Of a stretch of DNA of 64,000 bases, positions 37,493 through 45,318 are shown piece after piece. The stretch spans positions 4,588,001 through 4,652,000 of the forward strand of contig NZ_CP108474.1 in the NCBI RefSeq assembly GCF_036226445.1, read 5' to 3'. The position numbers and the translations under genes are program-made. The stretch comes from Streptomyces sp. NBC_01255 (GTDB taxonomy: Bacteria > Actinomycetota > Actinomycetes > Streptomycetales > Streptomycetaceae). The notes beneath the pieces were generated by a model that worked only from the letters and a program-made list of their open reading frames with translations, made no database searches and was not told where the DNA came from. Position 1 is the stretch's first letter. Each line of letters begins with the position of its first letter.

Positions 37493-37520
37493 AGCCCCTT
37501 GCGCTATTGCGCCAGGGGCT
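37493..37520 (+). terminator. Hairpin in the purA leader region
   Basis: AGCCCCT (37493-37499) pairs with AGGGGCT (37514-37520), and GCGC/GCGC pair inside around TATT. It lies about 80 bp upstream of purA and 35 bp from the divergent gene's start. It could be a leader element of purA or an antisense terminator. No known riboswitch pattern is seen. Confidence 0.45.
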
Positions 37521-37600
37521 TCGTCTATTCCGGGGCACACCGGTGAGGCGGCCTCGGCCCCTGACCTTGGACATGCCCCACCCGGAAGGGGTGTACGCCT

Positions 37601-38884
37601 GTGCCCGCACTTGTGCTGCTCGGTGCTCAGTGGGGTGACGAGGGCAAGGGAAAGGCCACCGATCTCCTCGGTGGATCCGTTGACTATGTAGTGCGTTACC
37701 AGGGCGGCAACAACGCCGGCCACACCGTCGTCGTAGGCGACCAGAAGTACGCGCTGCATCTTCTCCCTTCCGGAATCCTCTCGCCGGGGTGTACCCCGGT
37801 GATCGGAAACGGTGTCGTCGTCGACCCGGCGGTCCTGCTCTCCGAGCTGAGTGGACTGAACGAGCGCGGCGTCGACACGTCGAAGCTCCTGATCAGCGGT
37901 AACGCTCACCTGATCACCCCGTACAACGTCACCCTCGACAAGGTGACGGAACGGTTCCTCGGCAAGCGCAAGATCGGTACCACCGGTCGCGGCATCGGGC
38001 CGACGTACGCCGACAAGATCAACCGCGTCGGCATCCGGGTCCAGGACCTGTACGACGAGTCGATCCTGGTCCAGAAGGTCGAGGCGGCGCTGGAGGGCAA
38101 GAACCAGCTCCTCGCCAAGCTGTACAACCGCCGCGCGATCGACGCCGCCCAGATCGTCGAGGAGATGCTCCAGTACGCGGAGCAGATCAAGCCGTTCGTC
38201 GCGGACACCACGTTGATCCTCAACAAGGCGCTCGACGACGACAAGGTCGTGCTCTTCGAGGGCGGCCAGGGCACCCTGCTCGACGTCGACCACGGCACGT
38301 ACCCCTTCGTCACCTCCTCGAACCCGACCGCGGGCGGCGCCTGCACCGGCGCCGGCGTGGGCCCGACGAAGATCAGCCGGGTCATCGGCATCCTCAAGGC
38401 GTACACGACCCGTGTCGGCGCCGGCCCGTTCCCGACGGAGCTCTTCGACGCGGACGGCGAGGCGCTGCGCCGCATCGGTGGCGAGCGCGGTGTCACCACC
38501 GGCCGTGACCGTCGCTGCGGCTGGTTCGACGCGGTCATCGCCCGTTACGCGACCCGCGTCAACGGCCTGACGGACTTCTTCCTCACCAAGCTCGACGTGC
38601 TGACGGGCTGGGAGCAGATCCCGGTCTGCGTCGCGTACGAGATCGACGGCAAGCGCGTCGAGGAGCTGCCCTACTCGCAGACCGACTTCCACCACGCGAA
38701 GCCGATCTACGAAATGCTGCCGGGCTGGTCCGAGGACATCACCGGGGCGCAGACCTTCGCCGACCTGCCGAAGAACGCGCAGGCGTACGTGAAGGCCCTG
38801 GAGGAGATGTCGGGCGCCCCGATCTCCGCGATCGGCGTCGGCCCCGGCCGCACCGAGACGATCGAGATCAACTCCTTCCTGTAG
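37601..38884 (+). CDS. purA: Adenylosuccinate synthetase
   Basis: The 427-residue protein has [17 protein letters not shown] (GTP/IMP site), [64 protein letters not shown] and [11 protein letters not shown]. It makes adenylosuccinate from IMP, Asp and GTP in AMP synthesis. GTG 37601 follows GGAAGGGG. The gene stands alone, as in other streptomycetes. Confidence 0.99.
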   Translation: MPALVLLGAQWGDEGKGKATDLLGGSVDYVVRYQGGNNAGHTVVVGDQKYALHLLPSGILSPGCTPVIGNGVVVDPAVLLSELSGLNERGVDTSKLLISGNAHLITPYNVTLDKVTERFLGKRKIGTTGRGIGPTYADKINRVGIRVQDLYDESILVQKVEAALEGKNQLLAKLYNRRAIDAAQIVEEMLQYAEQIKPFVADTTLILNKALDDDKVVLFEGGQGTLLDVDHGTYPFVTSSNPTAGGACTGAGVGPTKISRVIGILKAYTTRVGAGPFPTELFDADGEALRRIGGERGVTTGRDRRCGWFDAVIARYATRVNGLTDFFLTKLDVLTGWEQIPVCVAYEIDGKRVEELPYSQTDFHHAKPIYEMLPGWSEDITGAQTFADLPKNAQAYVKALEEMSGAPISAIGVGPGRTETIEINSFL

Positions 38885-38897
38885 GAGTACGCACGAG

Positions 38898-38940
38898 GAA
38901 GGGCCCGCACTCCGGCGACGAACCGGTGTGCGGGCCCTTC
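38898..38940. terminator. Terminator between purA and the SDR gene
   Basis: A 13-bp stem of GAAGGGCCCGCAC with GTGCGGGCCCTTC, with CCGG/CCGG pairing in the loop. It lies 13 bp after purA and 10 bp before the convergent gene's stop, so it serves both. Confidence 0.88.
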
Positions 38941-38950
38941 GTCATGTCCG

Positions 38951-39781
38951 TCAGCCGTCCAACTTCGTGTCCCGGCCGACCTTCTCCCAGGCCGTGAGGT
39001 CGCCGCGCACCTGCTCCAGGTGGCCCAGGATCGCGTCGATGGAGTCGTCGCCGAGGGCGAGCCGCAGCGGGGGCTCGTCGGCGTCCAGGGCCTTGAGTAC
39101 CGCCGCCGCGGCCTTCGCCGGGTCGCCCTCCTGCGTACCGCCCCCGGTCTCCACGAACGCCCGCGTCCCGCCCACCGTGTCCGCGTAGTCGGCGATGCCG
39201 TCGCCGCTGAGGCTGTGGTTGCCGAACAGGCTCGTACGGAAGGCGCCCGGCTCCACGATCAGGACCCGGATGCCGAGCGGGCCGACCTCGGCCGCGAGCG
39301 CCTCCGACATGCCCTCCAGGGCGAACTTGGTCGCGCTGTACGCGCCGAAGCCCGCCATCGACGCCTGCCCGCCGACGCTGCTGAGCTGCACGATCGCGCC
39401 CGAGCGGCGGGCCCGCATGTGCGGCAGGACGGCCCGCGTGAGGGCGGCCGGGCCGAAGACGTGCAGGTCGAAGAGGGACCGCAGCTCGGCGTCGACGGTC
39501 TCCTCGACCGAACCGACGTGCGTGCGGCCCGCGTTGTTGACGAGGACGTCGATGCGGCCGTGCCGCTCCGCGGCCTCCGCGACGACCCGGTCGACCGCCG
39601 CCGCGTCCGTGACGTCCAGGGCGACCGCGTCCACCTGGTCGGGGTGGGCGGCGACCAGGTCGTCCAGGGTCCCGGGGCGGCGGGCGGCGGCGACCACGAC
39701 GTCGCCGGCGGCGATCGCGGCCTCGGCGAAGGCCCGCCCGAATCCGCTGTTGGCGCCCGTGATCAACCAGACCTTGCTCAT
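38951..39781 (-). CDS. Short-chain dehydrogenase/reductase
   Basis: The 276-residue Rossmann enzyme has WLITGANSGFGRAFAEAA (cofactor loop TGxxxGxG), ALDVTDAA, LVNNAGRTHVG (NNAG), then LSSVGGQASMAGFGAYSATKFAL (catalytic Ser, Tyr, Lys). The family reduces or oxidises carbonyls with NAD(P). ATG 39781 follows AGGGAG. It diverges from a LysR regulator at 39870, which probably controls it. Confidence 0.93.
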   Translation of the reverse strand: MSKVWLITGANSGFGRAFAEAAIAAGDVVVAAARRPGTLDDLVAAHPDQVDAVALDVTDAAAVDRVVAEAAERHGRIDVLVNNAGRTHVGSVEETVDAELRSLFDLHVFGPAALTRAVLPHMRARRSGAIVQLSSVGGQASMAGFGAYSATKFALEGMSEALAAEVGPLGIRVLIVEPGAFRTSLFGNHSLSGDGIADYADTVGGTRAFVETGGGTQEGDPAKAAAAVLKALDADEPPLRLALGDDSIDAILGHLEQVRGDLTAWEKVGRDTKLDG

Positions 39782-39869
39782 GTCCGTACTCCCTCGCGGC
39801 TGTTCCGTGCTGACGCAACAAGCCTGCGCCGGACGCCCTTTGGCCGTCCAAGACCTGCCGTGATAACCC

Positions 39870-40784
39870 ATGGGCATGACCACCAGCGATGTGCACGGCC
39901 GCGACCTGAGGTACTTCCTCGCGGTCGCCGAGGAGCTCCACTTCACCCGCGCCGCCGAGAAGCTGTACGTGTCCCAGCCGGCGCTCAGCAAGCAGATACG
40001 GGCCCTGGAACGGCAGCTCGGCGCCCCCCTCTTCGACCGCGACCGGCGGGGCGTCGCCCTCACCCCCGTCGGTACGGCCCTGCTGCCGCACGCCCGCGCC
40101 GCGCTCGCCGCCTGGGAGGAGGGCCGGGAGGCGGTGCGGCGGGCGCGGGAGGCCGCGGACGGCACCCTCGTCGTCGGCATGAGCACCAGCCCCGGGCGGG
40201 GCGGCCTGCTGCCCGCGATCCGCTCCCGCTTCACCGAGGCCCACCCCGGGGCCCGGCTGAAGCTGCGCCAGGTGGCCTGGGACGACCCGACGGCCGGCCT
40301 GGCCGAAGGCGGCAGCGACGTCGCCTTCGTCTGGCTTCCGCTGGCGGGCGCGGACCGGTTCCGCTGGGTCGTCGTGGCCACCGAGCCCCGGCTCGTCGCG
40401 CTCTCCGAGGCCCACCCGCTGGCCGCGCGCGAGAGCCTGGACTTCGCCGACCTCCTCGACGAGCCCTTCCTCGCCCTGCCCGACACCGGACCCGAACTGC
40501 GCGACTACTGGCTGGCGTTGGACTCCCGGGGCGGGTGCCCGCCGGTGATCGGCGCCGAGATCGGCGGGGTGGACGAGACGTACGAGGCGCTCGCGGGCGG
40601 CCTCGGTATCTGCCTGGTCGCGGCCGGGAACGTACCGCTGCTCGCCCGCGAAGGCGTCGCGATCCGCCCCGTCAGCGGCGTCGCCCCGAGCCGTCTCGTC
40701 CTCGCCTGGCGGGCCGACGATACCCGCCCCCTGGTGCGCGGCTATGCCCGCGCGGCGGCCGAACTCCGCCCTCAGGAGGCCTGA
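39870..40784 (+). CDS. LysR-family transcriptional regulator
   Basis: The 304-residue protein has the LysR HTH at the N-terminus (LRYFLAVAEELHFTRAAEKLYV, then SQPALSKQIRALERQLGAPL) and a periplasmic-binding-like effector domain from residue ~95. It likely senses the substrate of the divergent SDR and activates or represses it. ATG 39876 is an alternative start. The 88-bp intergenic region was not seen to have a clear T-N11-A box. Confidence 0.94.
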   Translation: MGMTTSDVHGRDLRYFLAVAEELHFTRAAEKLYVSQPALSKQIRALERQLGAPLFDRDRRGVALTPVGTALLPHARAALAAWEEGREAVRRAREAADGTLVVGMSTSPGRGGLLPAIRSRFTEAHPGARLKLRQVAWDDPTAGLAEGGSDVAFVWLPLAGADRFRWVVVATEPRLVALSEAHPLAARESLDFADLLDEPFLALPDTGPELRDYWLALDSRGGCPPVIGAEIGGVDETYEALAGGLGICLVAAGNVPLLAREGVAIRPVSGVAPSRLVLAWRADDTRPLVRGYARAAAELRPQEA

Positions 40785-40859
40785 ACTCGCCTTGTGAGTA
40801 AGGGGAGTTGAGCGCTTAATGAGTCTCCACTCACGTGCGGTTCCGTCCCAGGGGGAAGC

Positions 40860-41432
40860 ATGGACACGACCGGACCTCTCGTCACACCGCCGCCGCCGCC
40901 GAACCGGCCACCCGCTCCGCCGCCCGGCGACGTCAGCATCATCGACGTGAGCGTCAGCAAGCGCCTGCTGTGGGTGAACCGCGCGTGCTATCCGCTGGGG
41001 AACATCGCCCGCGTCCACACGTACGTCGTCGTGCCCGACCGCTGGGCCGCCGTGAAGCGGTTCCTGACGATCGTGCTCATCCCGGTTCTGGTGCTGTCCG
41101 TGGCCGCCGCCGGCTCCGGCGAGGGCGTGGACATCGCCCGGTTCGTCAGCCTCGTGGTCCTTGTCTACGCCCTCGCGGACATGCTGATCATTCTCTTCCG
41201 GCCGGAGCACTCGGTCCTGGCCATCGAGACCACGGGGGCGGCGATCGCGCTGCTCACCAGCCGCGACGCGAGCGTGCTCGCGGATCTCGTCCGCCGGATC
41301 GCGCTCGCGATCGAGAACCCGGACGCGGATTTCCACGTCCAGGTGGAGCAGCTGACGGTCAACATGAAGAACTACACCGGGGACACCGTCAACATCGTCG
41401 GAGGCCGCGACCACAAGGGGATCGTGAAGTGA
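40860..41432 (+). CDS. DUF6232-like membrane protein with C-terminal signalling-type motif
   Basis: A 190-residue protein. After a Pro-rich start (VTPPPPPNRPPAPPPGD) it has a strand (SIIDVSVSKRLLWV), two membrane helices (FLTIVLIPVLVLSVAAAG and FVSLVVLVYALADMLIILF), then a cytosolic domain (SVLAIETTGAAIALLTSRD, the DUF6232 pattern). The C-terminus is GDTVNIVGGRDHKGIVK. The next protein starts with almost the same motif (GDVVNIFGGQGHTGIVN), 11 of 17 identical. The two genes overlap (TGATG), so they form one unit. The family's function is unknown. The shared motif suggests direct interaction. Confidence 0.82.
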   Translation: MDTTGPLVTPPPPPNRPPAPPPGDVSIIDVSVSKRLLWVNRACYPLGNIARVHTYVVVPDRWAAVKRFLTIVLIPVLVLSVAAAGSGEGVDIARFVSLVVLVYALADMLIILFRPEHSVLAIETTGAAIALLTSRDASVLADLVRRIALAIENPDADFHVQVEQLTVNMKNYTGDTVNIVGGRDHKGIVK

Positions 41433-41806
41433 TGTCCGGGGACAACCACGGCGGAAACAACCACGGTAGCGGCGACGTGGTGAACATCTTCGGCGGCCAA
41501 GGTCACACGGGCATCGTCAACAACCCCGCCCCGCCCCAGCAGCAGCCCGCCTTGGAGGCGGCGCTGCGGACCGTCGTCGAGCTCATGGAGCAGCTGCGTG
41601 CCGACGTGGGGCCCGAGGACCGGCGCTCCTTCGACGAGGCGCTGCCCGTGCTCGAAGCCGACGCCGCCGACCCGGCCGTCGAGACGCCGGTACGGCGCCG
41701 GGCGCTACTGGCCGTCGCGGGCATCGCCGCGCTGCTCGGGACGGCCGGCGCCTCGCTCCTGGACGCTGCCCGGGCAGCGCTGGAACTACTCGGTGTAGGC
41801 GGCTAG
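41432..41806 (+). CDS. Small protein with N-terminal shared motif and C-terminal hydrophobic helix
   Basis: A 124-residue protein that overlaps the upstream gene. Residues ~12-30 (HGSGDVVNIFGGQGHTGIV) copy the C-terminal motif of the upstream protein. A helical middle (ALRTVVELMEQLRADVGPED) and an Ala/Leu helix (ALLAVAGIAALLGTAGASL) near the C-terminus follow. I recognise no family. A plausible role is a partner or effector that binds the upstream protein through the motif; a terminator-like palindrome follows at 41851. Confidence 0.75.
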   Translation: MSGDNHGGNNHGSGDVVNIFGGQGHTGIVNNPAPPQQQPALEAALRTVVELMEQLRADVGPEDRRSFDEALPVLEADAADPAVETPVRRRALLAVAGIAALLGTAGASLLDAARAALELLGVGG

Positions 41807-41850
41807 GTCCTCTCCAGGGGGTGTGCTCACGCAGGGTGTTCGGGTGCCCC

Positions 41851-41875
41851 GGCCCCGAGTTGCCGACTCGGGGCC
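41851..41875 (+). terminator. Terminator after the motif-sharing gene pair
   Basis: GGCCCCGAGT and ACTCGGGGCC form a perfect 10-bp stem with a five-base loop, 45 bp after the stop. Confidence 0.75.
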
Positions 41876-42002
41876 ACGGGAGAAGAGTGGGTCCTGTGAT
41901 TCCTGTGCACCGTTGAGTCGTGGAACTCCGGTCATCTTGGGCCGCCTTCGCGGGTCGGCCCTCAAGGGACGAACCAGCAAACTGATAGCACCTGGATTCA
42001 CC

Positions 42003-43301
42003 ATGACCACATCCGCCCAGCGACGAGTCGTCCGGGCTGCGAGCGCGTCGATCCTGGCTGCCGGCTTGGCCTTGTCGGCAGGTATGAGTGCCATGGCGGC
42101 ACCTGCCGCCGCCCCGGCACAGGTCCAGACCGTGGCAAGTGGCCTGAACGAGCCGGTACCTCCTCCCGGCGAGGGGGAGCCGGTGCCGCCGCCTCCGGCC
42201 GAGGAGGTCCCGCCGCCCGCCGAGGAGGTGCCGCCTCCGGCCGAGGAGGTCCCGCCGCCCGCCGAGGAGGTGCCGCCTCCGGCCGAGGAGGTGCCGCCGC
42301 CCGCCGAGGAGGAAGTGCCGCCTCCGGCCGAGGAGGAGGCGCCGCCGCCCGGTGAGGAGGAGGCACCGCCTCCCGCCGAGGGCGAGGCGGAAGTGCCGCC
42401 CGGCGCGGGCGAGGAAGCGCCTCCCGCCGAGAACGGAGTACCTCCGGCGCAGACACCTGACGAGATCAAGAAGCAGGTGGAGACCAGCATCAACGGCTCC
42501 AGCCTCTCCGCGGCGGACAAGGCCAAGGTCCAGAAGTCGCTGGACGACGTCCTCAAGGTCCTCAACGACGGCGCGGCAACGGCGGAGCAGAAGGCCGAGG
42601 CCACGGCCATCGCGAAGGGTCTCGGCGAAGCCCTGAGGCTCAGCAAGGACCCGGGCACGTCGACGGCGGACCAGGAGAGGTACGCCAAGCTCGCGGTCGG
42701 CCTCAGCGAAGCGCTGCAGAAGGCCAACGACCCGTCGCTTCCCATCGACGAGCAGGACGCGTACTACGAGGTCTTCCTGGACCTGAACGACATCCTCGCC
42801 GGTCTCACGGCCGAGAACCTGACGCCGGCGGACAAGATCTACTACTCCAAGTGGGCGGACCTGCTCCTCGGCGGTCTGCTGGCCGTCCAGCAGCCGGGGA
42901 CCGCGCCGACGGAGCCGGAGGACAAGAAGAAGGTCCAGGAGCAGTTGAAGAAGAACTCCGCGGCGCTGAAGACGTACCAGAACCCGGAGGCCTCCGAGGA
43001 GGAGAGGGCCGCCGCCAAGCAGACGCTCGACGAGCAGGCCGCCGCGACGACGAACGACAAGTACCAGGAGCTCGTGGCGGAACTCAAGCGCCTGAAGGCG
43101 CCGCAGGCCTGCCTCGACGTCGTCCAGAACCGCACGCAGCAGGCCGGTTGGCCGGACGGATCCCTGTGGGGTCTGACCGACAAGTCCTGTGCCGCCACGG
43201 TGAAGGCGGGTGCCGCGGACACCAACAGCGAATGGAACGACCTCTTCACCTGCGTCACGACTCAGGCGTTCTCCACCTGCACGGCCCGCATCCCCGAGTA
43301 A
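42003..43301 (+). CDS. Secreted protein with Pro/Glu heptad repeats
   Basis: A 432-residue protein with a signal peptide (ILAAGLALSAGMSAMA, cleavage near residue 33). Residues ~50-148 are Pro/Glu low complexity with repeated PPPAEEV, probably an extended wall-spanning spacer. Residues ~150-400 are a helical domain (EIKKQVETSINGSSLSAADKAK, LAKLAVGLSEALQ). Two pairs of Cys lie near the C-terminus (QACLDVVQN, LTDKSCAAT, LFTCVTT, FSTCTARIPE). No catalytic motif is visible. Family not recognised. It is probably exported and disulfide-stabilised. Confidence 0.78.
   Translation: MTTSAQRRVVRAASASILAAGLALSAGMSAMAAPAAAPAQVQTVASGLNEPVPPPGEGEPVPPPPAEEVPPPAEEVPPPAEEVPPPAEEVPPPAEEVPPPAEEEVPPPAEEEAPPPGEEEAPPPAEGEAEVPPGAGEEAPPAENGVPPAQTPDEIKKQVETSINGSSLSAADKAKVQKSLDDVLKVLNDGAATAEQKAEATAIAKGLGEALRLSKDPGTSTADQERYAKLAVGLSEALQKANDPSLPIDEQDAYYEVFLDLNDILAGLTAENLTPADKIYYSKWADLLLGGLLAVQQPGTAPTEPEDKKKVQEQLKKNSAALKTYQNPEASEEERAAAKQTLDEQAAATTNDKYQELVAELKRLKAPQACLDVVQNRTQQAGWPDGSLWGLTDKSCAATVKAGAADTNSEWNDLFTCVTTQAFSTCTARIPE
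42201..42284 (+). repeat. Two perfect 42-bp tandem repeats inside the Pro/Glu region
   Basis: Copies at 42201-42242 and 42243-42284 are identical and start GAGGAGGTCCCGCCG. Each encodes two PPPAEEV heptads with different codons, so the true unit is 42 bp, not 21 bp. Further decayed copies continue to about 42410. Confidence 0.85.
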
Positions 43302-43313
43302 CCGCTACAACCC

Positions 43314-45236
43314 CTACAACCGCAGGAACTCACCTGGCTCCGCGTCGATCATCGGATAGACGAGGAGCCGGTCCTTGCCCTCCCACTTGTCCGCGACCAG
43401 ATAACTGGCCCCGGCCTCGGGGCACTCGGCGTCCGAGCTGCCCGCGTCCTTGGCCTGTGGGCCGACGACGAGGAGGTCGCCGACGCCCGCGAGGACGGCG
43501 GTGGAGCCGCAGCTGACGATGTCGGTGGTGATCTCACCGGCGTCGTTCATGCGCGGGAAGACGTCGGTGAAGCGGACCAGCTGGGTGCCGATCGGGCCCT
43601 GGCTGACCGTGACTTCCGTCCTGTAGCGGTCGTCGTTGTCGCCGTAGATCTCCGGCATGGGCTTGCTGCGCCAGCGGCCGAGGAAGCGGGCCGGGACGAC
43701 GGCGGTGCCGGTGGGCGCCTTGCGGAAGGTGGCCTTCGCGGCGCCCGAGGTCCACTCCAGGACGTCGGGGGAGCGCAGGGTGAGGGTCTGGTGGGCGGCG
43801 GGGGTGCAGCGCTGGGCGGGCATGCTGCTCGTGACGTCGGACTCGCCGTAGACGACCTTGTCCTCGTCGGCGGAGACGAGCCGGGAGCGGCCCATGCAGA
43901 GCCGTCCTTCGGAGACCTGGACGTAGACGGCGTTCTTGGCGCCGGCCGCGCCCTGGGTGATCTCGATGCGGGCGGTCTCGCGGGGGTGGTCGGCGGTGCC
44001 CTGGATGACGCCTTCCCAGGCGCCGAGGAAGCCGCCGGGGACGATCCCGGCCGGCCGGGCGGAGACGCCGTCGGTCTGGCCCTTGCCGCGGTTCTTCTGC
44101 TCGTCGCCGCCGGTGTTCGGGTCGGGCCAGAAGGTGTACGTGGCGGTGGCCGCGGCGGCCACGACCAGCGTCGCCAGGGCGGCGATCAGGGCCGTACGCC
44201 GACGGGGGCGCGGTGCGGTGCGGGCGGTGGGCGGCAGGGGAGTGGCGGGCGTCGGGTCACCGGCGGCCGATCCCCCGGCTACGGCAGCGGCAGCCACCGA
44301 GGCTCCCCCGGACCCCGTCCCGACCCCCGTCGCGGCCTCCGCCTCCAGGAGGCGGGCCGCGTGGCGGCCGAGCCGGGCGAGGACGTCCGCCGGGAGCCAG
44401 GGGTCGGCGACCGGAAGCGTCTCGACGATCTCGGTCGCCGAGGGGCGGGCCTCCGGGTCCTTGGCGAGGCAGGCCCGGATGAGGCCGGAGAGCTCCGGCG
44501 CGAGGTCCGTCAGGTCGGGCTCGTCGTGGGCGATGCGGAACATCGTGGCGTGGACCCCGCTGTCGGCCGTCCCGAAGGGGGAGCGGCCGGTCGCCGCGTA
44601 GGCGAGGACGGAGCCGAGGCAGAAGACGTCCGACGCGGGCGTGACGCGGTCGCCGCGGACCTGCTCGGGCGACATGAAGCCGGGGGAGCCGACGACCGCG
44701 CCGGTGGTGGTCAGCCCGCCGCCGTCGGCGACCGTGTCGACGGCGCGGGCGATGCCGAAGTCGATGAGCCGGGGCCCGTCGACGGTCAGCAGCACGTTGG
44801 ACGGCTTGAGGTCGCGGTGGACGAGCCCGGCGTCGTGGATGTGGACGAGGGCGCGGGCGAGCCCGGAGGCCAGTGTCCGTACGGTCGCGGGCGGCAGCGG
44901 CCCGAACTCGTCGCCGACCACGGTCCGCAGCGAAGGACCCGGTACGTACCCGATGGCCACCCACGGGGCTCCGGCGGTCGTGTCGGAGCCGAGCACGGGC
45001 GCGGTGCCCGTCCCGCCGACCCGCTCCAGGGCGGCGACCTCGCGGGCGAACCGCCGCCGGAACTCCTCCTGGGCGGCCAGCTCGGCGTGCACGACCTTCA
45101 CCGCGACCGTCCGGCCGCCGGCCGAGCGCGCGAGGAACACCCGGCCCATCCCCCCGACCCCGAGACGGCCGATCAGACGGAACGGACCGATGCTGACCGG
45201 GTCTTCCGCGTTCAATGGCTCCACGGCGACGAGCAT
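43314..45236 (-). CDS. Membrane Ser/Thr protein kinase (Hanks type)
   Basis: The 640-residue protein has a kinase domain (residues ~15-285): GRLGVGGMGRVFLAR (P-loop), TVAVKVVHAEL (Lys), GLVHRDLKPSNVLL and LIDFGIARAV. A Pro-rich linker and one membrane helix (ALIAALATLVVAAAATATYTF) lead to an extracellular region of ~260 residues with four Cys that is beta-rich (FLGAWEGVIQGT, RFLGRWRSKPMPEIYGD), with two similar blocks. It probably senses a ligand outside. GTG 45224 is an alternative start. Three 23-bp repeats precede it. Confidence 0.95.
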   Translation of the reverse strand: MLVAVEPLNAEDPVSIGPFRLIGRLGVGGMGRVFLARSAGGRTVAVKVVHAELAAQEEFRRRFAREVAALERVGGTGTAPVLGSDTTAGAPWVAIGYVPGPSLRTVVGDEFGPLPPATVRTLASGLARALVHIHDAGLVHRDLKPSNVLLTVDGPRLIDFGIARAVDTVADGGGLTTTGAVVGSPGFMSPEQVRGDRVTPASDVFCLGSVLAYAATGRSPFGTADSGVHATMFRIAHDEPDLTDLAPELSGLIRACLAKDPEARPSATEIVETLPVADPWLPADVLARLGRHAARLLEAEAATGVGTGSGGASVAAAAVAGGSAAGDPTPATPLPPTARTAPRPRRRTALIAALATLVVAAAATATYTFWPDPNTGGDEQKNRGKGQTDGVSARPAGIVPGGFLGAWEGVIQGTADHPRETARIEITQGAAGAKNAVYVQVSEGRLCMGRSRLVSADEDKVVYGESDVTSSMPAQRCTPAAHQTLTLRSPDVLEWTSGAAKATFRKAPTGTAVVPARFLGRWRSKPMPEIYGDNDDRYRTEVTVSQGPIGTQLVRFTDVFPRMNDAGEITTDIVSCGSTAVLAGVGDLLVVGPQAKDAGSSDAECPEAGASYLVADKWEGKDRLLVYPMIDAEPGEFLRL

Positions 45237-45250
45237 GCCAGACCGCGCGT

Positions 45251-45316
45251 CAGCCGTCCCCTACGGACGCCAGCAGCCGTCCCCTACGGACGCCATCACC
45301 CGTCCCGTACGGACGC
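45251..45316. repeat. Three tandem ~23-bp repeats upstream of the kinase gene
   Basis: Units at about 45251-45270, 45271-45293 and 45294-45316 share CAGC/CATC, CCGTCCC(C/G)TACGGACGC. Inside each, CGTCC and GGACG form an inverted repeat. They lie in the 82-bp gap between the kinase start and the preceding stop, so they look like repeated operators or a promoter-proximal tandem repeat. The 23-bp period is a little over two helical turns. Confidence 0.75.
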
Positions 45317-45318
45317 CA

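Noticed and set aside
40819..40834. TGAGT-CTCC-ACTCA short dyad upstream of the DUF6232 gene
   Set aside because: Arms of only five bases are too short to call an operator on their own.
41918..41940. TTGAGT...ACTC resembling a HAIR
   Set aside because: The spacer is six instead of seven bases and the right arm is poor, so it is not a credible HspR site.
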